From: Nocardia elegans NBRC 108235
GTDB taxonomy: Bacteria > Actinomycetota > Actinomycetes > Mycobacteriales > Mycobacteriaceae
Reading direction: 5' to 3'
Assembly: GCF_001612845.1 (NCBI RefSeq)
Contig: NZ_BDBF01000007.1
Location: 62,001 to 126,000, forward strand
Length of the DNA stretch: 64,000 bases
Shown here in pieces: positions 9,217 to 18,306 of the stretch. Each line of letters starts with the position of its first letter. Position 1 is the stretch's first letter. A program made the position numbers and the translations under genes. The notes beneath the pieces were generated by a model. It searched no databases. It had not been told where the DNA came from and was given only the letters and a program-made list of their open reading frames with translations.

Positions 9217-10952
9217 TGAGGCGAAGGGGGTCGGATCGCGTGCGGCGGACGCTCCGGCGGACATTCGGTGTGATCGCGGCCGGTGCACTGCTCACCGGGG
9301 TGATCGCGGGTTGTTCGAGCAAGAACCAGGTGCCATCCATCGGATATGCCGTCGACGCGGTGCCGGCCACCTACAACGGCGGGAGTTCGGCCGGTGTCGC
9401 GGGCGGCTCCGCGGCGCTGTTCGCCCGCGTGCTGACCGGGTTCTACTACACCGGTCCGGACGGCCAGCCCGTCGCCGACACCGATGTCGGTACCGCGAAC
9501 GAGGTGGCCGGCGAGGCGCAGACCATCCGGTACCGGCTCAACCGCGACGCGGTCTATTCCGACGGCGTGCCCACCTCGTGCGACGATCTCGTGCTCGAAT
9601 GGGCAGCGCGCAGTGGGCGATTCACCAAACCGGGTCCGGGCGGCGCGATTCCGCTGTTCGACGCCGCCTCCACCACCGGCTACTCCGATATCGAGCGGGT
9701 CGAATGCCAGCCCGGATCCAAGGACGCCACCGTGGTGTTCCGGCCCGATCATCACTTCCTGGCGTGGCGGACGCTGTTCAACGCCGGGGATCTGATGCCG
9801 TCCCATATCGCGGCCAAGGCCGCGGGTGTGCCGAATGTGGTGGCGGCGGTGCAGTCCGGCGACCAGGCCGCATTGGACCGGCTGGCGCAGTTCTGGAATA
9901 CCGGCTGGAATCTGAAATCCGGTGACATCAACCCCGACCTGCTGCCGTCGTCGGGGCCGTATCGCGTCGAGTCCTACAGCGACGGTGACGGTTTGGTGCT
10001 GGTCAAGAACGACAAGTGGTGGGGCAACAAGCCCGCCACTCCCCGAATCGTGGTGTGGCTCAAGAACGCCGACCTGAAGAAGAAGATCTCCGACAACTCC
10101 GTCGAGGTGGTCGACATCGGCGCGGGCTCGGTGAAAGACCTGAGCCTGAACAAGTTTTCGGTGAATCAGGCACCGGGCCGCGGCGCCGAGCAGTTGGTGC
10201 TGTCCACCGCGGGCGTCTTCGCCTCCGCCGATGCCCGGCGCGCGTTCGCACTGTGCGTCCCCCGGCAGGCGTTGTTCGACACGCTGGGGCATCCGGGCTT
10301 CGACAACAAGTCCGGCCTGGGATCCGGGCCCCTCGATTCCCGGACGGTCCAGGCCGATTCGGTGTACTACCCGGCGATCACGGGTCCGGCGGACAAATAC
10401 CGCGCGGGTGACTCGCCGGGCGCGCAGCGTGCCCTGTCCGCGGCCGGGGTGGCCAATCCGACGATCCGGATCGGCTATCGCAGTCCCGACGACCGTCGTG
10501 CGCGCACGGTGGCGATGATCGCGGATGCCTGCAAGGCGGCGGGCGTGACCGTCGTCGACGCCGGTGCGGCGGACTTCACGCCCGCGGAACTGGGCGCCGG
10601 CAAGGTGGACGCCGTACTCGGCGGCACCGCGGCCGCCGTGGGCCCCGCCGGTTCCCTGCCGGGGATCGAGGCGACCGCGGCGTTGCGCACCGGCCAGGGC
10701 GTGAATTTCGGGCGGTTCGGCAACGGGCGTTACGATGCGATCGCGGATCAGCTTGCGGCGGACGACAATTCGGTGACGGTGTTGAATCTCGACACCGAGG
10801 CCGAGAATCTGCTGTGGAACGAGATGCCGTCGATCCCGCTGTTCAACACGCCTCGGACCGTAGCGTTCGGGAAAGGGCTGGAGAACGGGGTCGCGAGCCC
10901 CACCAAGGCCGGTGCGGGCTGGAATATGGACCGCTGGGTGTTGCGGCGGTGA
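9216..10952 (+). CDS. Peptide-type ABC transporter substrate-binding lipoprotein
   Basis: 578 residues, SBP_bac_5 (OppA/DppA) family. The signal sequence TFGVIAAGALLTGVIAGC ends in a lipobox, so the mature protein is lipid-anchored outside the membrane. The body has the family sequence ETIRYRLNRDAVYSDGVPTSCDDL-like segment (AQTIRYRLNRDAVYSDGVP) and a closing NEMPSIPLFNTPRTV motif. No permease or ATPase genes are nearby. The same orphan lipoprotein sits between secF and apt in M. tuberculosis (Rv2585c), which supports the assignment. Its ligand is unknown. Confidence 0.9.
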   Translation: MRRRGSDRVRRTLRRTFGVIAAGALLTGVIAGCSSKNQVPSIGYAVDAVPATYNGGSSAGVAGGSAALFARVLTGFYYTGPDGQPVADTDVGTANEVAGEAQTIRYRLNRDAVYSDGVPTSCDDLVLEWAARSGRFTKPGPGGAIPLFDAASTTGYSDIERVECQPGSKDATVVFRPDHHFLAWRTLFNAGDLMPSHIAAKAAGVPNVVAAVQSGDQAALDRLAQFWNTGWNLKSGDINPDLLPSSGPYRVESYSDGDGLVLVKNDKWWGNKPATPRIVVWLKNADLKKKISDNSVEVVDIGAGSVKDLSLNKFSVNQAPGRGAEQLVLSTAGVFASADARRAFALCVPRQALFDTLGHPGFDNKSGLGSGPLDSRTVQADSVYYPAITGPADKYRAGDSPGAQRALSAAGVANPTIRIGYRSPDDRRARTVAMIADACKAAGVTVVDAGAADFTPAELGAGKVDAVLGGTAAAVGPAGSLPGIEATAALRTGQGVNFGRFGNGRYDAIADQLAADDNSVTVLNLDTEAENLLWNEMPSIPLFNTPRTVAFGKGLENGVASPTKAGAGWNMDRWVLRR

Positions 10953-10987
10953 GCGTCCTCGGACGCTGGATGAGGGAGCGGGTGTAG

Positions 10988-11560
10988 ATGAGTAAGCACA
11001 CGATGGTGGAAACGGCCGAAACCGCGGAGGAGAAGGTCGCGCGGACCGCCGAGGTGGTCGGGCGACTGACGCGCTGGCACGACGATTTCCCCACCCCCGG
11101 TGTGCGTTTCGCGGATCTGACCCCGGTATTCGCCGATGCCGAAGGCTTCCACGCGGTGATCGAATGCCTGGCCGCCTGCGCTCCCGACGCCGATCTGGTG
11201 GCCGGCGTGGACGCGCGCGGATTCCTGCTGGGCGCGGGTGTGGCGGCGCTGCTGGGGACCGGGGTCGTGGCCGTGCGCAAGGGTGGCAAGCTGCCGCCAC
11301 CGGTGCTCTCGCGTGAGTACACCCTCGAATACGGCTCCGCCGCACTGGAAATTCCTGCCGACGGCATCGACCTCAGTGGCCGCAAGGTGCTGCTGCTCGA
11401 CGATGTCCTCGCCACCGGCGGCACGCTGGCCGCCGCGGCGGAACTGTTCCGCAGTGCCGGGGCGCAGGTGGTCGCGACCGCGGTGGTACTCGAGATCGGC
11501 GAGCTCGGCGGGCGCGCTCGCCAGGGCGAATACCCGCTGACTTCGATCGTGCAGGTGTAA
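10988..11560 (+). CDS. apt: Adenine phosphoribosyltransferase
   Basis: 190 residues. The enzyme salvages adenine to AMP using PRPP. The PRPP-binding motif is KVLLLDDVLATGGTLAAA. The FPTPGVRFADLTPV segment and VAGVDARGFLLGAGVAA are the usual APRT signatures. An N-terminal extension of about 20 residues precedes the fold. ATG at 10988 has GAGGGAG upstream. It lies between the secF-linked lipoprotein and rel as in mycobacteria, although here three accessory genes and an ABC-F gene separate it from rel. Confidence 0.93.
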   Translation: MSKHTMVETAETAEEKVARTAEVVGRLTRWHDDFPTPGVRFADLTPVFADAEGFHAVIECLAACAPDADLVAGVDARGFLLGAGVAALLGTGVVAVRKGGKLPPPVLSREYTLEYGSAALEIPADGIDLSGRKVLLLDDVLATGGTLAAAAELFRSAGAQVVATAVVLEIGELGGRARQGEYPLTSIVQV

Positions 11561-11572
11561 ATCGCGTGTCGG

Positions 11573-11602
11573 TTGTGGGGCCCGCGCGGGGGTCGTTATG
11601 CT
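11573..11602 (+). promoter_or_regulatory. Possible promoter (TTGTGG, 18-base spacer, TATGCT)
   Basis: TTGTGG at 11573-11578 and TATGCT at 11597-11602 form a sigma70-like pair just after apt, ahead of a leader of about 100 bases and the secreted-protein gene. Judged only by eye. Confidence 0.4.
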
Positions 11603-11624
11603 GACGTGCGGCAAGGGGGCCCGG

Positions 11625-11713
11625 ATGAACGACCGACGGACGATCGCATGAACGAGTACCGCAGTGCGCGCGACAATGCCGGAACAGGAGACGCCGACCG
11701 GTGGTGGCGATGA
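11625..11713 (+). other. Two tiny overlapping leader ORFs
   Basis: ATG at 11625 opens an 8-residue ORF whose stop overlaps a second ATG (ATGA at 11648). That opens a 21-residue ORF ending DRWWR whose stop again overlaps the ATG at 11710 of the next gene. AAGGGGG lies upstream of the first. The chain suggests coupled initiation or attenuation but could be chance. Confidence 0.35.
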
Positions 11714-12123
11714 GCCGTAGTCGGCGTACCCGAATCGGGGCCGCTCTGGCGGGCGCGGTGGGCGTGGCGTTCATCGTCGGCGCCGCGACCGCCGCGGCTA
11801 CTCCTTCGGTGGCGCTGCGCGGCGGCGCCACCGTCACGGCCCGGGTCACGGGGGAGAAGGCCGGACAAACCTGCCGGATCACCGGCTCGGATATCGATAT
11901 GCCCTGGCGTACGGTCGGTTCCGACGGTTCGGTGGAGTTGGACAGCGGACCGGTCTCGTCCGGACGCCACAGCGCTCGCGTCGTCTGCCAGGATCCGCGC
12001 ACCGGCGCGGCCTCACAGCATGCGGTGGGTAAGGAAGAGGACGTCTTCACCGGGCATTGGGCCCCGGCCTTCGAATTCCTGCACCATCACCGGATGGAGT
12101 TCCTTACCCCGCACGAGCCCTGA
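11710..12123 (+). CDS. Small secreted protein of unknown function
   Basis: 137 residues from the ATG at 11710 (a GTG at 11701 is also possible). The N-terminus RSRRTRIGAALAGAVGVAFIVGAATAAATP is a signal peptide with an Ala-x-Ala type cleavage site. The mature part has two cysteines (GQTCRITGSDIDMPWRT and ARVVCQDPRTG) that could form a disulfide in an immunoglobulin-like beta domain. The C-terminus is histidine-rich (EFLHHHRMEFLTPHEP). I do not recognise the family. The start overlaps the stop of a 21-residue leader ORF. Confidence 0.6.
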   Translation: MSRSRRTRIGAALAGAVGVAFIVGAATAAATPSVALRGGATVTARVTGEKAGQTCRITGSDIDMPWRTVGSDGSVELDSGPVSSGRHSARVVCQDPRTGAASQHAVGKEEDVFTGHWAPAFEFLHHHRMEFLTPHEP

Positions 12124-12176
12124 GCTGGTTCGACCCTGGGCTGATAGAACACCGAGTCGATCCGCTTCCGGCGCCA

Positions 12177-12479
12177 CTAGATCCGCGCCAGCAGCCGGGC
12201 GATGATCCCGGTCACTACAAGCCAGAACACCGCTGCCAGACCGTAGTTGATGATGATGTCCCAATCTCGGGAGCCGGTGTTGAACAGGCCCGGGAAGAAC
12301 AGCGCCAGCGGTTCCGCCAACCCCTTGATGAAGGTGAAGAACCGGTTGGTCTGGTTGGCGTCGAAGATCTGCAGCAGGATGTAGACGATCTCGATCAGAG
12401 CGAGCACACCGCCGATCGTGCTGACGATCGCCGCCAGCCCACCCGTGCGGTTCGTGCCATAGGTTCTATATCTGTACAT
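12177..12479 (-). CDS. Small membrane protein, YggT-like
   Basis: 100 residues from the ATG at 12479. A basic N-terminus (MYRYRTYGTNRTGG) precedes one long helix (IVSTIGGVLALIEIVYILLQIF), a loop with FFTFIKGLAEPLALFFPGLF and a second helix (YGLAAVFWLVVTGIIARLL). The layout resembles the YGGT family of two-helix proteins, but the similarity is loose. The longer upstream frame has no support. It converges on the secreted-protein gene. Confidence 0.6.
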   Translation of the reverse strand: MYRYRTYGTNRTGGLAAIVSTIGGVLALIEIVYILLQIFDANQTNRFFTFIKGLAEPLALFFPGLFNTGSRDWDIIINYGLAAVFWLVVTGIIARLLARI

Positions 12480-12548
12480 GCCGGCCGAATACCCGCCTGA
12501 CGGCGTTGAACGCAACCGATTTTGTCCAGAGGTCTGAACTTCCACAAA

Positions 12549-12619
12549 TGTGAGCGCTGCTCTTGACAGGGGTGCGCCCGTAGGCGATGATTGAGTCATC
12601 GAAGAGAGCAGCGCTCACA
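12549..12619 (+). promoter_or_regulatory. Promoter flanked by two identical palindromic operators
   Basis: TGTGAGCGCTGCTCT (12549-12563) and its exact reverse complement AGAGCAGCGCTCACA (12605-12619) are 41 bases apart. Each arm contains the palindrome GAGC-AGC-GCTC or its complement. Between them are TTGACA (12563-12568) and, after 17 bases, GATGAT (12586-12591). One operator touches the -35 and the other covers the likely start site, so a TetR-type repressor of the next gene is expected. Its gene is not evident here. Confidence 0.75.
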
Positions 12620-12635
12620 AAAGCGAGGAGTAGTC

Positions 12636-13079
12636 ATGAACGCCACCCGGTACATCGCGCCCACCGGCATCGACCCGATCATGAACCGGATGTTCAACGC
12701 CCTGCCGAAATGGGGCATCAGCGTGATGGGTTCCCGGCTGCTTGCCGTGCGCGGTCGCACCTCCGGGGAGTGGCGGACCACGATGGTCAACGTCCTGCAG
12801 GATGCGGACGGAACCCGGTATCTGGTCGCTCCTCGCGGTCGTACCCAGTGGGTCCGCAATATCCGCGTCGCCGGCGGCGGAGAGTTGCGGCTCGGGCGCA
12901 AGACCGAGGTGTTCACGGTGACCGAGGTCGCCGACGCCGACAAGGTGCCCGTGCTGCGGCTGTACCTGAAGAAGTGGGGCTGGGAGGTCGGCAAATTCTT
13001 CGAGGGCGTGACCGCCGACGCCACCGACGCCGAACTCGCCGCCATCGCGCCCGGCTTCCCGGTCTTCCGAATCAACTGA
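12636..13079 (+). CDS. F420(deazaflavin)-dependent nitroreductase-family protein
   Basis: 147 residues, DDN family of split-barrel enzymes that use reduced F420. The RGRTSGEWRTTMVNVLQD segment and YLVAPRGRTQWVRNIRVAGGGELRLGRK are characteristic of the fold and its cofactor site. Members reduce nitroaromatics, quinones or fatty-acid type substrates; the substrate here is unknown. ATG at 12636 has GAGGAG six bases upstream. The promoter is bracketed by two perfect operators, so expression is probably inducible. Confidence 0.85.
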   Translation: MNATRYIAPTGIDPIMNRMFNALPKWGISVMGSRLLAVRGRTSGEWRTTMVNVLQDADGTRYLVAPRGRTQWVRNIRVAGGGELRLGRKTEVFTVTEVADADKVPVLRLYLKKWGWEVGKFFEGVTADATDAELAAIAPGFPVFRIN

Positions 13080-13094
13080 GCCGCAACGGCTTCC

Positions 13095-13122
13095 GTCGCC
13101 GGTGACGCGTATCACCGGCGAC
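13095..13122 (+). terminator. Hairpin terminator after the deazaflavin-dependent gene
   Basis: GTCGCCGGTGA (13095-13105), six-base loop, TCACCGGCGAC (13112-13122): a perfect 11-base stem 16 bases after the stop codon. There is no T-run, which is usual in high-GC actinobacteria. Confidence 0.7.
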
Positions 13123-13128
13123 ATGATC

Positions 13129-13205
13129 TTGCGGCCCGCCTTTCGGTCCGCTAAAGTTGTCGAGTCTTGTTTCCGTTGATCGGAGTTCTGCCGTTGCTCT
13201 TCTGA
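13129..13205 (+). promoter_or_regulatory. Promoter and possible leader peptide of the ABC-F gene
   Basis: TTGCGG (13129-13134), a 17-base spacer and TAAAGT (13152-13157) form a promoter. About ten bases on, TTG at 13167 opens a 12-codon frame, LFPLIGVLPLLF, ending TGA at 13203-13205. The 109-base leader before the ABC-F ATG is long. Antibiotic-responsive ABC-F genes are often controlled by ribosome stalling on such leaders, but translation from this TTG is unproven. Confidence 0.4.
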
Positions 13206-13266
13206 GGTAGCCATCGCGTGGCCCGCACATCTGCGCGCCATTCCCGCCGCCCTCAGGAGCACGCAT

Positions 13267-14871
13267 ATGTCTATTTCGACTATTTCTCTGTCCGATCTCA
13301 CCTTCGTATGGCCCGACGGCACCCCTGTGTTCGACGGTCTCGACGCGGTTCTCGGACCCGGCCACGTCGGTGTGGTGGGCAGTAACGGAGCCGGAAAATC
13401 CACGCTGTTGCGCCTGTTCACCGGAGAATTGCGCCCCGTACGTGGTTCGGTGACGGTGGCCTGCCGGCTCGGATATCTGCGCCAGGATCTCGGCTTGGCC
13501 GCGGGACAGCGCGTCGACGCCGTACTCGGCATCGGCGAGGTGCGCGCCGCGCTGCATCGCATCGAATCCGGCGCCGGAACCGAGGCCGATTTCGAGCAGG
13601 TCGGAAACCGCTGGGATGTCGAGGAATCGGCGATCGCGCTGCTCGGCCGGCTGGGCCTGAACTACCTCGCCGACGATGTCGCACAGCTGGATCGGCGCCT
13701 GGACACCCTGTCCGGCGGGGAGACGGTACTGCTCGGACTGGTGGCCGAACTGCTGCGCGAACCCGATGTGCTGTTGCTCGACGAACCCACCAACAATCTG
13801 GATTCGGCTGCGCGGCAACGTCTTTACGATGTGGTCGAGGGATTCTCCGGCACCGTGCTCACCGTCAGCCACGACCGCGAACTGTTGCGGCGGGTCACCA
13901 CCATCGCCGAACTGCGGCGCGGTGAGATCCGCACCTTCGGCGGGAATTTCGACGAGTACGAGCAGATCGTCGAGGCCGAACAGGAGGCCGCGCGCGCGGC
14001 GATCCGCGATGCCCGCAGTGATGTGCGTAAACAGTCGCGCGAACTGGTGGAGGCCAGGATCAAACTGGACCGGCGCCAGCGCTACGGGCAGAAGATGTGG
14101 GACACCAAACGCGAGCCGAAGATCGTGATGGCCGAGCGCAAACGCCAGGCGCAGGTGTCGGCGGGCAAACTGCGCAACAACCACATCGCGAAAGTGGAGG
14201 AGGCCAGATCGACCCTGGAGCAGGCCCAGGAACTGCTGCGCGACGATCGGGAGATCCGCGTCGACCTGCCGGGAACCAGGCTCTATCCCGGCCAGGACGT
14301 GGTGGCGATGGAACAGGTGCGGCTGGCCAACGGACCGGTGGTCACGCTGCGGGTGAACGGTCCCGAACGCATCGCCCTCACCGGGCGCAACGGCGCCGGC
14401 AAGACGACCCTGCTGCACCGTCTCGTCGAGGAACCGCCGAAGGTGCCGTGGCGGCTGCTGCCACAGCGACTCGACATCTTCGACGAGCGGCTGTCGGTCT
14501 TCGACAATGTCTCCGCGGCGGCGCCACACGCCGGCGCCGAGCAGATCCGCGCACAGCTGGCGCGGTTCCTGTTCCGTGGCGCCGACGCCGATGTCGCGGC
14601 GGGGGCGCTGTCGGGCGGCGAGCGGTTGCGGGCCGCGCTGGCGATGCTGCTGCTCGCCGAACCGGCGCCGAAACTGCTGCTGCTCGATGAGCCCACCAAC
14701 AACCTCGATCTGCCCAGTCTCCGCCACCTCGCCGAGGCGCTGACCAGCTTCGAGGGTGCGCTGATCGTAGTCAGCCACGACCCGCGCTTCCTCGATGAGA
14801 TCGGCATCACGCGCCGCCTCGAATTGACCCCGGACGGCTTGGTGGATGAATCGGACTCCGGAACCGGTTGA
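13267..14871 (+). CDS. ABC-F family ribosome-associated ATPase
   Basis: 534 residues, two ABC domains and no membrane segments. Walker A motifs are GSNGAGKSTLL and GRNGAGKTTLL. Signature motifs are LSGGETVLLGL and LSGGERLRAAL, each followed by LLLDEPTNNLD. The charged linker between the domains (about residues 230-320, rich in Arg, Lys and Glu) is the P-site tRNA interaction motif region of ABC-F proteins. These proteins bind the ribosomal E site and either relieve stalled translation or protect against antibiotics. Which applies cannot be read here. The first ATP half begins directly at residue 5. Confidence 0.9.
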   Translation: MSISTISLSDLTFVWPDGTPVFDGLDAVLGPGHVGVVGSNGAGKSTLLRLFTGELRPVRGSVTVACRLGYLRQDLGLAAGQRVDAVLGIGEVRAALHRIESGAGTEADFEQVGNRWDVEESAIALLGRLGLNYLADDVAQLDRRLDTLSGGETVLLGLVAELLREPDVLLLDEPTNNLDSAARQRLYDVVEGFSGTVLTVSHDRELLRRVTTIAELRRGEIRTFGGNFDEYEQIVEAEQEAARAAIRDARSDVRKQSRELVEARIKLDRRQRYGQKMWDTKREPKIVMAERKRQAQVSAGKLRNNHIAKVEEARSTLEQAQELLRDDREIRVDLPGTRLYPGQDVVAMEQVRLANGPVVTLRVNGPERIALTGRNGAGKTTLLHRLVEEPPKVPWRLLPQRLDIFDERLSVFDNVSAAAPHAGAEQIRAQLARFLFRGADADVAAGALSGGERLRAALAMLLLAEPAPKLLLLDEPTNNLDLPSLRHLAEALTSFEGALIVVSHDPRFLDEIGITRRLELTPDGLVDESDSGTG

Positions 14872-14992
14872 ACGAACGGGGTGCGTCGGGCCGGACCGGT
14901 GCGCCTTGGGGAAAACTCCTACTAAAGTGGGTGTTCTGGGCTGTTGAAGCGGTCGGCTAGGGTGTGGCGATCGAGGCGTGAGAGGTGGTGGC

Positions 14993-17452
14993 ATGACTCA
15001 GCATCTGGAGAAGGCGAATGCCGGGAATTCGGCAGCTGGTGATGCCGCGCCGGCTGCCGCACCGGCGACTCCGCCGGCCACCCCCGCCGCGCCGCGTCCG
15101 GCGGCGTCGAAGTCGGGCGCCGACCGGAGCGGGCAGCCCGCGGCGCCCTCGCCGCGGAACATGCCGATGAAGCAGCCGGGTACGCCGGCGGCGGTGCCGA
15201 GTTCGGCCTCGCGCCGGGTGCGGGCCCGGCTGGCCCGCCGGATGACCGGGCAGCGGGGTATCGCCGCCGTCAAGCCGGTGCTGGAGCCGCTGGCGACCGT
15301 GCACCGGGAGCTGTATCCCAAGGCGAATCTGCAGTTGCTGCAGCGCGCCTTCGACGTGGCCGACGAGAAGCATTCGCATCAGTTCCGCAAGTCGGGCGAC
15401 CCGTACATCACCCACCCGCTGGCGGTGGCCAACATCCTCGCCGAACTGGGGATGGACACCACCACGCTGGTGGCCGCTCTGCTGCACGACACCGTCGAGG
15501 ACACCGGCTATTCGCTGGACGAGCTGACCGCGGATTTCGGATCCGAGGTGGCGCATCTGGTCGACGGCGTGACCAAGCTGGACAAGGTCAACCTCGGCGC
15601 GGCCGCGGAGGCCGAGACGATCCGCAAGATGATCATCGCGATGGCCCGCGATCCCCGGGTGCTGGTGATCAAGGTCGCCGACCGGCTGCACAATATGCGC
15701 ACGATGCGCTTCCTGCCGCCCGAGAAGCAGGCGAAGAAGGCGCGCGAAACGCTGGAAGTCATTGCGCCACTGGCGCATCGGCTCGGTATGGCCACGGTCA
15801 AATGGGAGCTCGAGGATCTGGCGTTCGCGATCCTGCACCCCAAGAAGTACGACGAGATCGTGCGGCTGGTCGCCGACCGCGCACCGTCGCGCGACACCTA
15901 CCTGGCGCGGGTGCGGGCCGAGATCGTGAACACGCTGGCGGCGAGCCGCATCAACGCCATCGTCGAGGGCCGGCCCAAGCACTACTGGTCGATCTATCAG
16001 AAGATGATTGTCAAGGGTAAGGATTTCGACGACATCCACGACCTGGTCGGCATCCGGATCCTGTGCGACGAGGTGCGCGACTGCTATGCCGCGGTCGGCG
16101 TGGTGCATTCGCTGTGGCAGCCGATGGCGGGCCGGTTCAAGGACTACATCGCCCAGCCGCGCTACGGCGTCTACCAGTCGCTGCACACCACCGTGGTGGG
16201 CCCGGACGGCAAACCGCTGGAGGTGCAGATCCGTACTCAGGACATGCATCGCACCGCCGAATTCGGTATCGCCGCGCACTGGCGCTACAAGGAGACCAAG
16301 GGCAAACATTCCGGCGACGCCGCCGAGGTCGACGATATGGCCTGGATGCGGCAGCTGCTGGACTGGCAGCGGGAGGCGGCGGATCCGGCCGAGTTCCTCG
16401 AGTCGCTGCGGTTCGACCTGAAATCCCCGGAGATCTTCGTGTTCACGCCGAAGGGCGATGTGATCACGCTGCCGCAGGAGTCGACTCCCGTCGACTTCGC
16501 CTACGCGGTCCATACCGAGGTGGGCCATCGCTGCATCGGCGCGCGGGTCAACGGCCGGTTGGTGGCGCTGGAACGGCAGCTCGAGAACGGTGAGGTCGTG
16601 GAGATCTTCACCTCGAAGGCGCAGAACGCCGGTCCCAGCCGGGACTGGCAGAACTTCGTGGTGTCGCCGCGGGCGAAGGCCAAGATCCGGCAGTGGTTCG
16701 CCAAGGAACGCCGCGAGGAGGCGCTCGAGGCCGGTAAGGAGCAGATCTCCAAGGAGGTCCGCCGCTCCGGTCTGCCGCTGCAGCGGCTGATGAGCGTGGA
16801 CGCGATGTCCGCATTGGCGCACGAACTGCACTATGCCGACATCTCCGCGCTGTACGCGGCGGTGGGCGAGAACCAGGTCTCGGCGCACCACGTCGTGCAA
16901 CGCCTGATGGCGCAGCTCGGCGGCGTCGGCGACGTGGAAAACGAACTGGCCGAACGGAGTACGCCGTCGACGCTGCCGGCGCGGCAGCGCACCATCGGCG
17001 ATGCCGGGGTCGAAATCCCCGGCGCTCCCGGTACGGTCGCGAAGCTGGCCAAATGTTGTACACCGGTACCGGGCGACGAGATCATGGGCTTCGTGACCCG
17101 CGGCGGCGCGGTGAGTGTGCACCGGACCGACTGCACGAACGCGGATTCGCTACGCGCGCAACAGGAACGGATCATCGAGGTCAAATGGGCGCCCTCGCCG
17201 TCGTCGGTCTTCCTGGTGGCGATTCAGATCGAGGCGCTGGACCGCACCCGGCTGCTGTCGGATGTGACCAAGGTGCTGGCCGACGAGAAGGTCAATATCC
17301 TGTCCGCGTCGGTGATGACCTCCGGTGACCGGGTGGCGATCAGCAAGTTCACCTTCGAGATGGGCGATCCGAAGCATCTGGGTCATCTGCTGAACGTGGT
17401 CCGCAATGTGGAGGGCGTCTACGACGTCTACCGGGTGACCTCGGCGGCCTGA
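14993..17452 (+). CDS. rel: Bifunctional (p)ppGpp synthetase/hydrolase Rel
   Basis: 819 residues. It makes and degrades (p)ppGpp in the stringent response. The HD hydrolase domain has [13 protein letters not shown] (near residue 140) and LLHDTVEDT (near 163), so hydrolysis should be intact. The synthetase domain has [10 protein letters not shown] and [19 protein letters not shown] (around 380-400). The TGS domain begins [16 protein letters not shown] (near 480) and an ACT domain ends the protein. A roughly 70-residue Ala/Pro-rich N-terminal extension precedes the HD domain. ATG at 14993 is preferred over a GTG 15 bases earlier because AGAGGTGG precedes it. The 3' end overlaps the convergent gene by 25 bases. 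Confidence 0.94.
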   Translation: MTQHLEKANAGNSAAGDAAPAAAPATPPATPAAPRPAASKSGADRSGQPAAPSPRNMPMKQPGTPAAVPSSASRRVRARLARRMTGQRGIAAVKPVLEPLATVHRELYPKANLQLLQRAFDVADEKHSHQFRKSGDPYITHPLAVANILAELGMDTTTLVAALLHDTVEDTGYSLDELTADFGSEVAHLVDGVTKLDKVNLGAAAEAETIRKMIIAMARDPRVLVIKVADRLHNMRTMRFLPPEKQAKKARETLEVIAPLAHRLGMATVKWELEDLAFAILHPKKYDEIVRLVADRAPSRDTYLARVRAEIVNTLAASRINAIVEGRPKHYWSIYQKMIVKGKDFDDIHDLVGIRILCDEVRDCYAAVGVVHSLWQPMAGRFKDYIAQPRYGVYQSLHTTVVGPDGKPLEVQIRTQDMHRTAEFGIAAHWRYKETKGKHSGDAAEVDDMAWMRQLLDWQREAADPAEFLESLRFDLKSPEIFVFTPKGDVITLPQESTPVDFAYAVHTEVGHRCIGARVNGRLVALERQLENGEVVEIFTSKAQNAGPSRDWQNFVVSPRAKAKIRQWFAKERREEALEAGKEQISKEVRRSGLPLQRLMSVDAMSALAHELHYADISALYAAVGENQVSAHHVVQRLMAQLGGVGDVENELAERSTPSTLPARQRTIGDAGVEIPGAPGTVAKLAKCCTPVPGDEIMGFVTRGGAVSVHRTDCTNADSLRAQQERIIEVKWAPSPSSVFLVAIQIEALDRTRLLSDVTKVLADEKVNILSASVMTSGDRVAISKFTFEMGDPKHLGHLLNVVRNVEGVYDVYRVTSAA

Positions 17453-18306
17453 TCCGCCGGGGGCAGCTCCGCCTGGGCACGCGACAGCTGTACCGCGGCC
17501 ACGCACATCACCAGGACGGAAGCGATGACGACGATCGTGCCGATCGGGCCGGTCCGCAGTCGCTCGTCGAGCACGGTGACGCCGAGGAAGGCCGCGCCGA
17601 GCGGTTCGGCGACGGTGAAGGCCGGCAGCGAGGCCGACAGCGCCCCGACCTGGTAGCCGCGCTGTTGCAGATAGAGCCCCACGATGCCCGCGGCGACCAG
17701 GGTGTACAGCTGCCAACTGGTGAGCGCTGTGCCGAGTCCACGCCCGAAGAGATGGATGACGTGCTGGGTGAGCGCGGCGGAGACGCCGAACAGCAGACCG
17801 GCCGCGGTTCCCAGCATGAGCGCCTGCAACCCGGTCACTCGGACCACCACCGCCACCACGACCGCGGCGGCGACCACGCCGAGAACCAGCACGAGCGGCC
17901 ACATCCAGGTCGACCACGGCGCATCGGGGATGCCCTCGGTGGGGTCGCCGACGACGAGGAAACAGGCCAGTGCGGCCGAGAGCGCGATCGCGTGCGCCCA
18001 CATGACCGGCGTGACCGGGCGGCGGCTGTAGTGCGCGGCCAGCGGCAACGCGAAGACCAGGGCCGTCACCAGGATCGGCTGCACGATCAGCACCGATCCC
18101 AGCGCCAGCGCCACCACCTGGAAGACGAAGCCGCCGGCGTCGCCGATGATGCCGGCCCACCAGCGCGGATTGCGAACGAGCTGGGCTACCAGCGCGTCAC
18201 CGGCCGGCACGTCGGCCGCCGCGCGTTGCTGGGCGACCGCCGACACGGCGAACAGCAGGGCGCCGACGAAGGCGCAGACGACCGCGGCGACGGGAAAGTT
18301 GCTCAC
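17428..18306 (-). CDS. DMT/EamA-type multi-helix membrane transporter
   Basis: 292 residues from the GTG at 18306, with about nine to ten hydrophobic helices and short loops. The start [22 protein letters not shown] and the repeat near [22 protein letters not shown] (the EamA-type glutamate segment) identify the drug/metabolite transporter superfamily. The substrate is unknown. Its last 25 bases overlap the last bases of rel on the opposite strand, so the two transcripts have complementary 3' ends. A GGCGG/CCGCC hairpin spans the overlap. Confidence 0.8.
   Translation of the reverse strand: MSNFPVAAVVCAFVGALLFAVSAVAQQRAAADVPAGDALVAQLVRNPRWWAGIIGDAGGFVFQVVALALGSVLIVQPILVTALVFALPLAAHYSRRPVTPVMWAHAIALSAALACFLVVGDPTEGIPDAPWSTWMWPLVLVLGVVAAAVVVAVVVRVTGLQALMLGTAAGLLFGVSAALTQHVIHLFGRGLGTALTSWQLYTLVAAGIVGLYLQQRGYQVGALSASLPAFTVAEPLGAAFLGVTVLDERLRTGPIGTIVVIASVLVMCVAAVQLSRAQAELPPADQAAEVTR

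Noticed and set aside
8973..11345. A 790-codon open frame on the minus strand
   Set aside because: Shadow of secF, the lipoprotein and apt.
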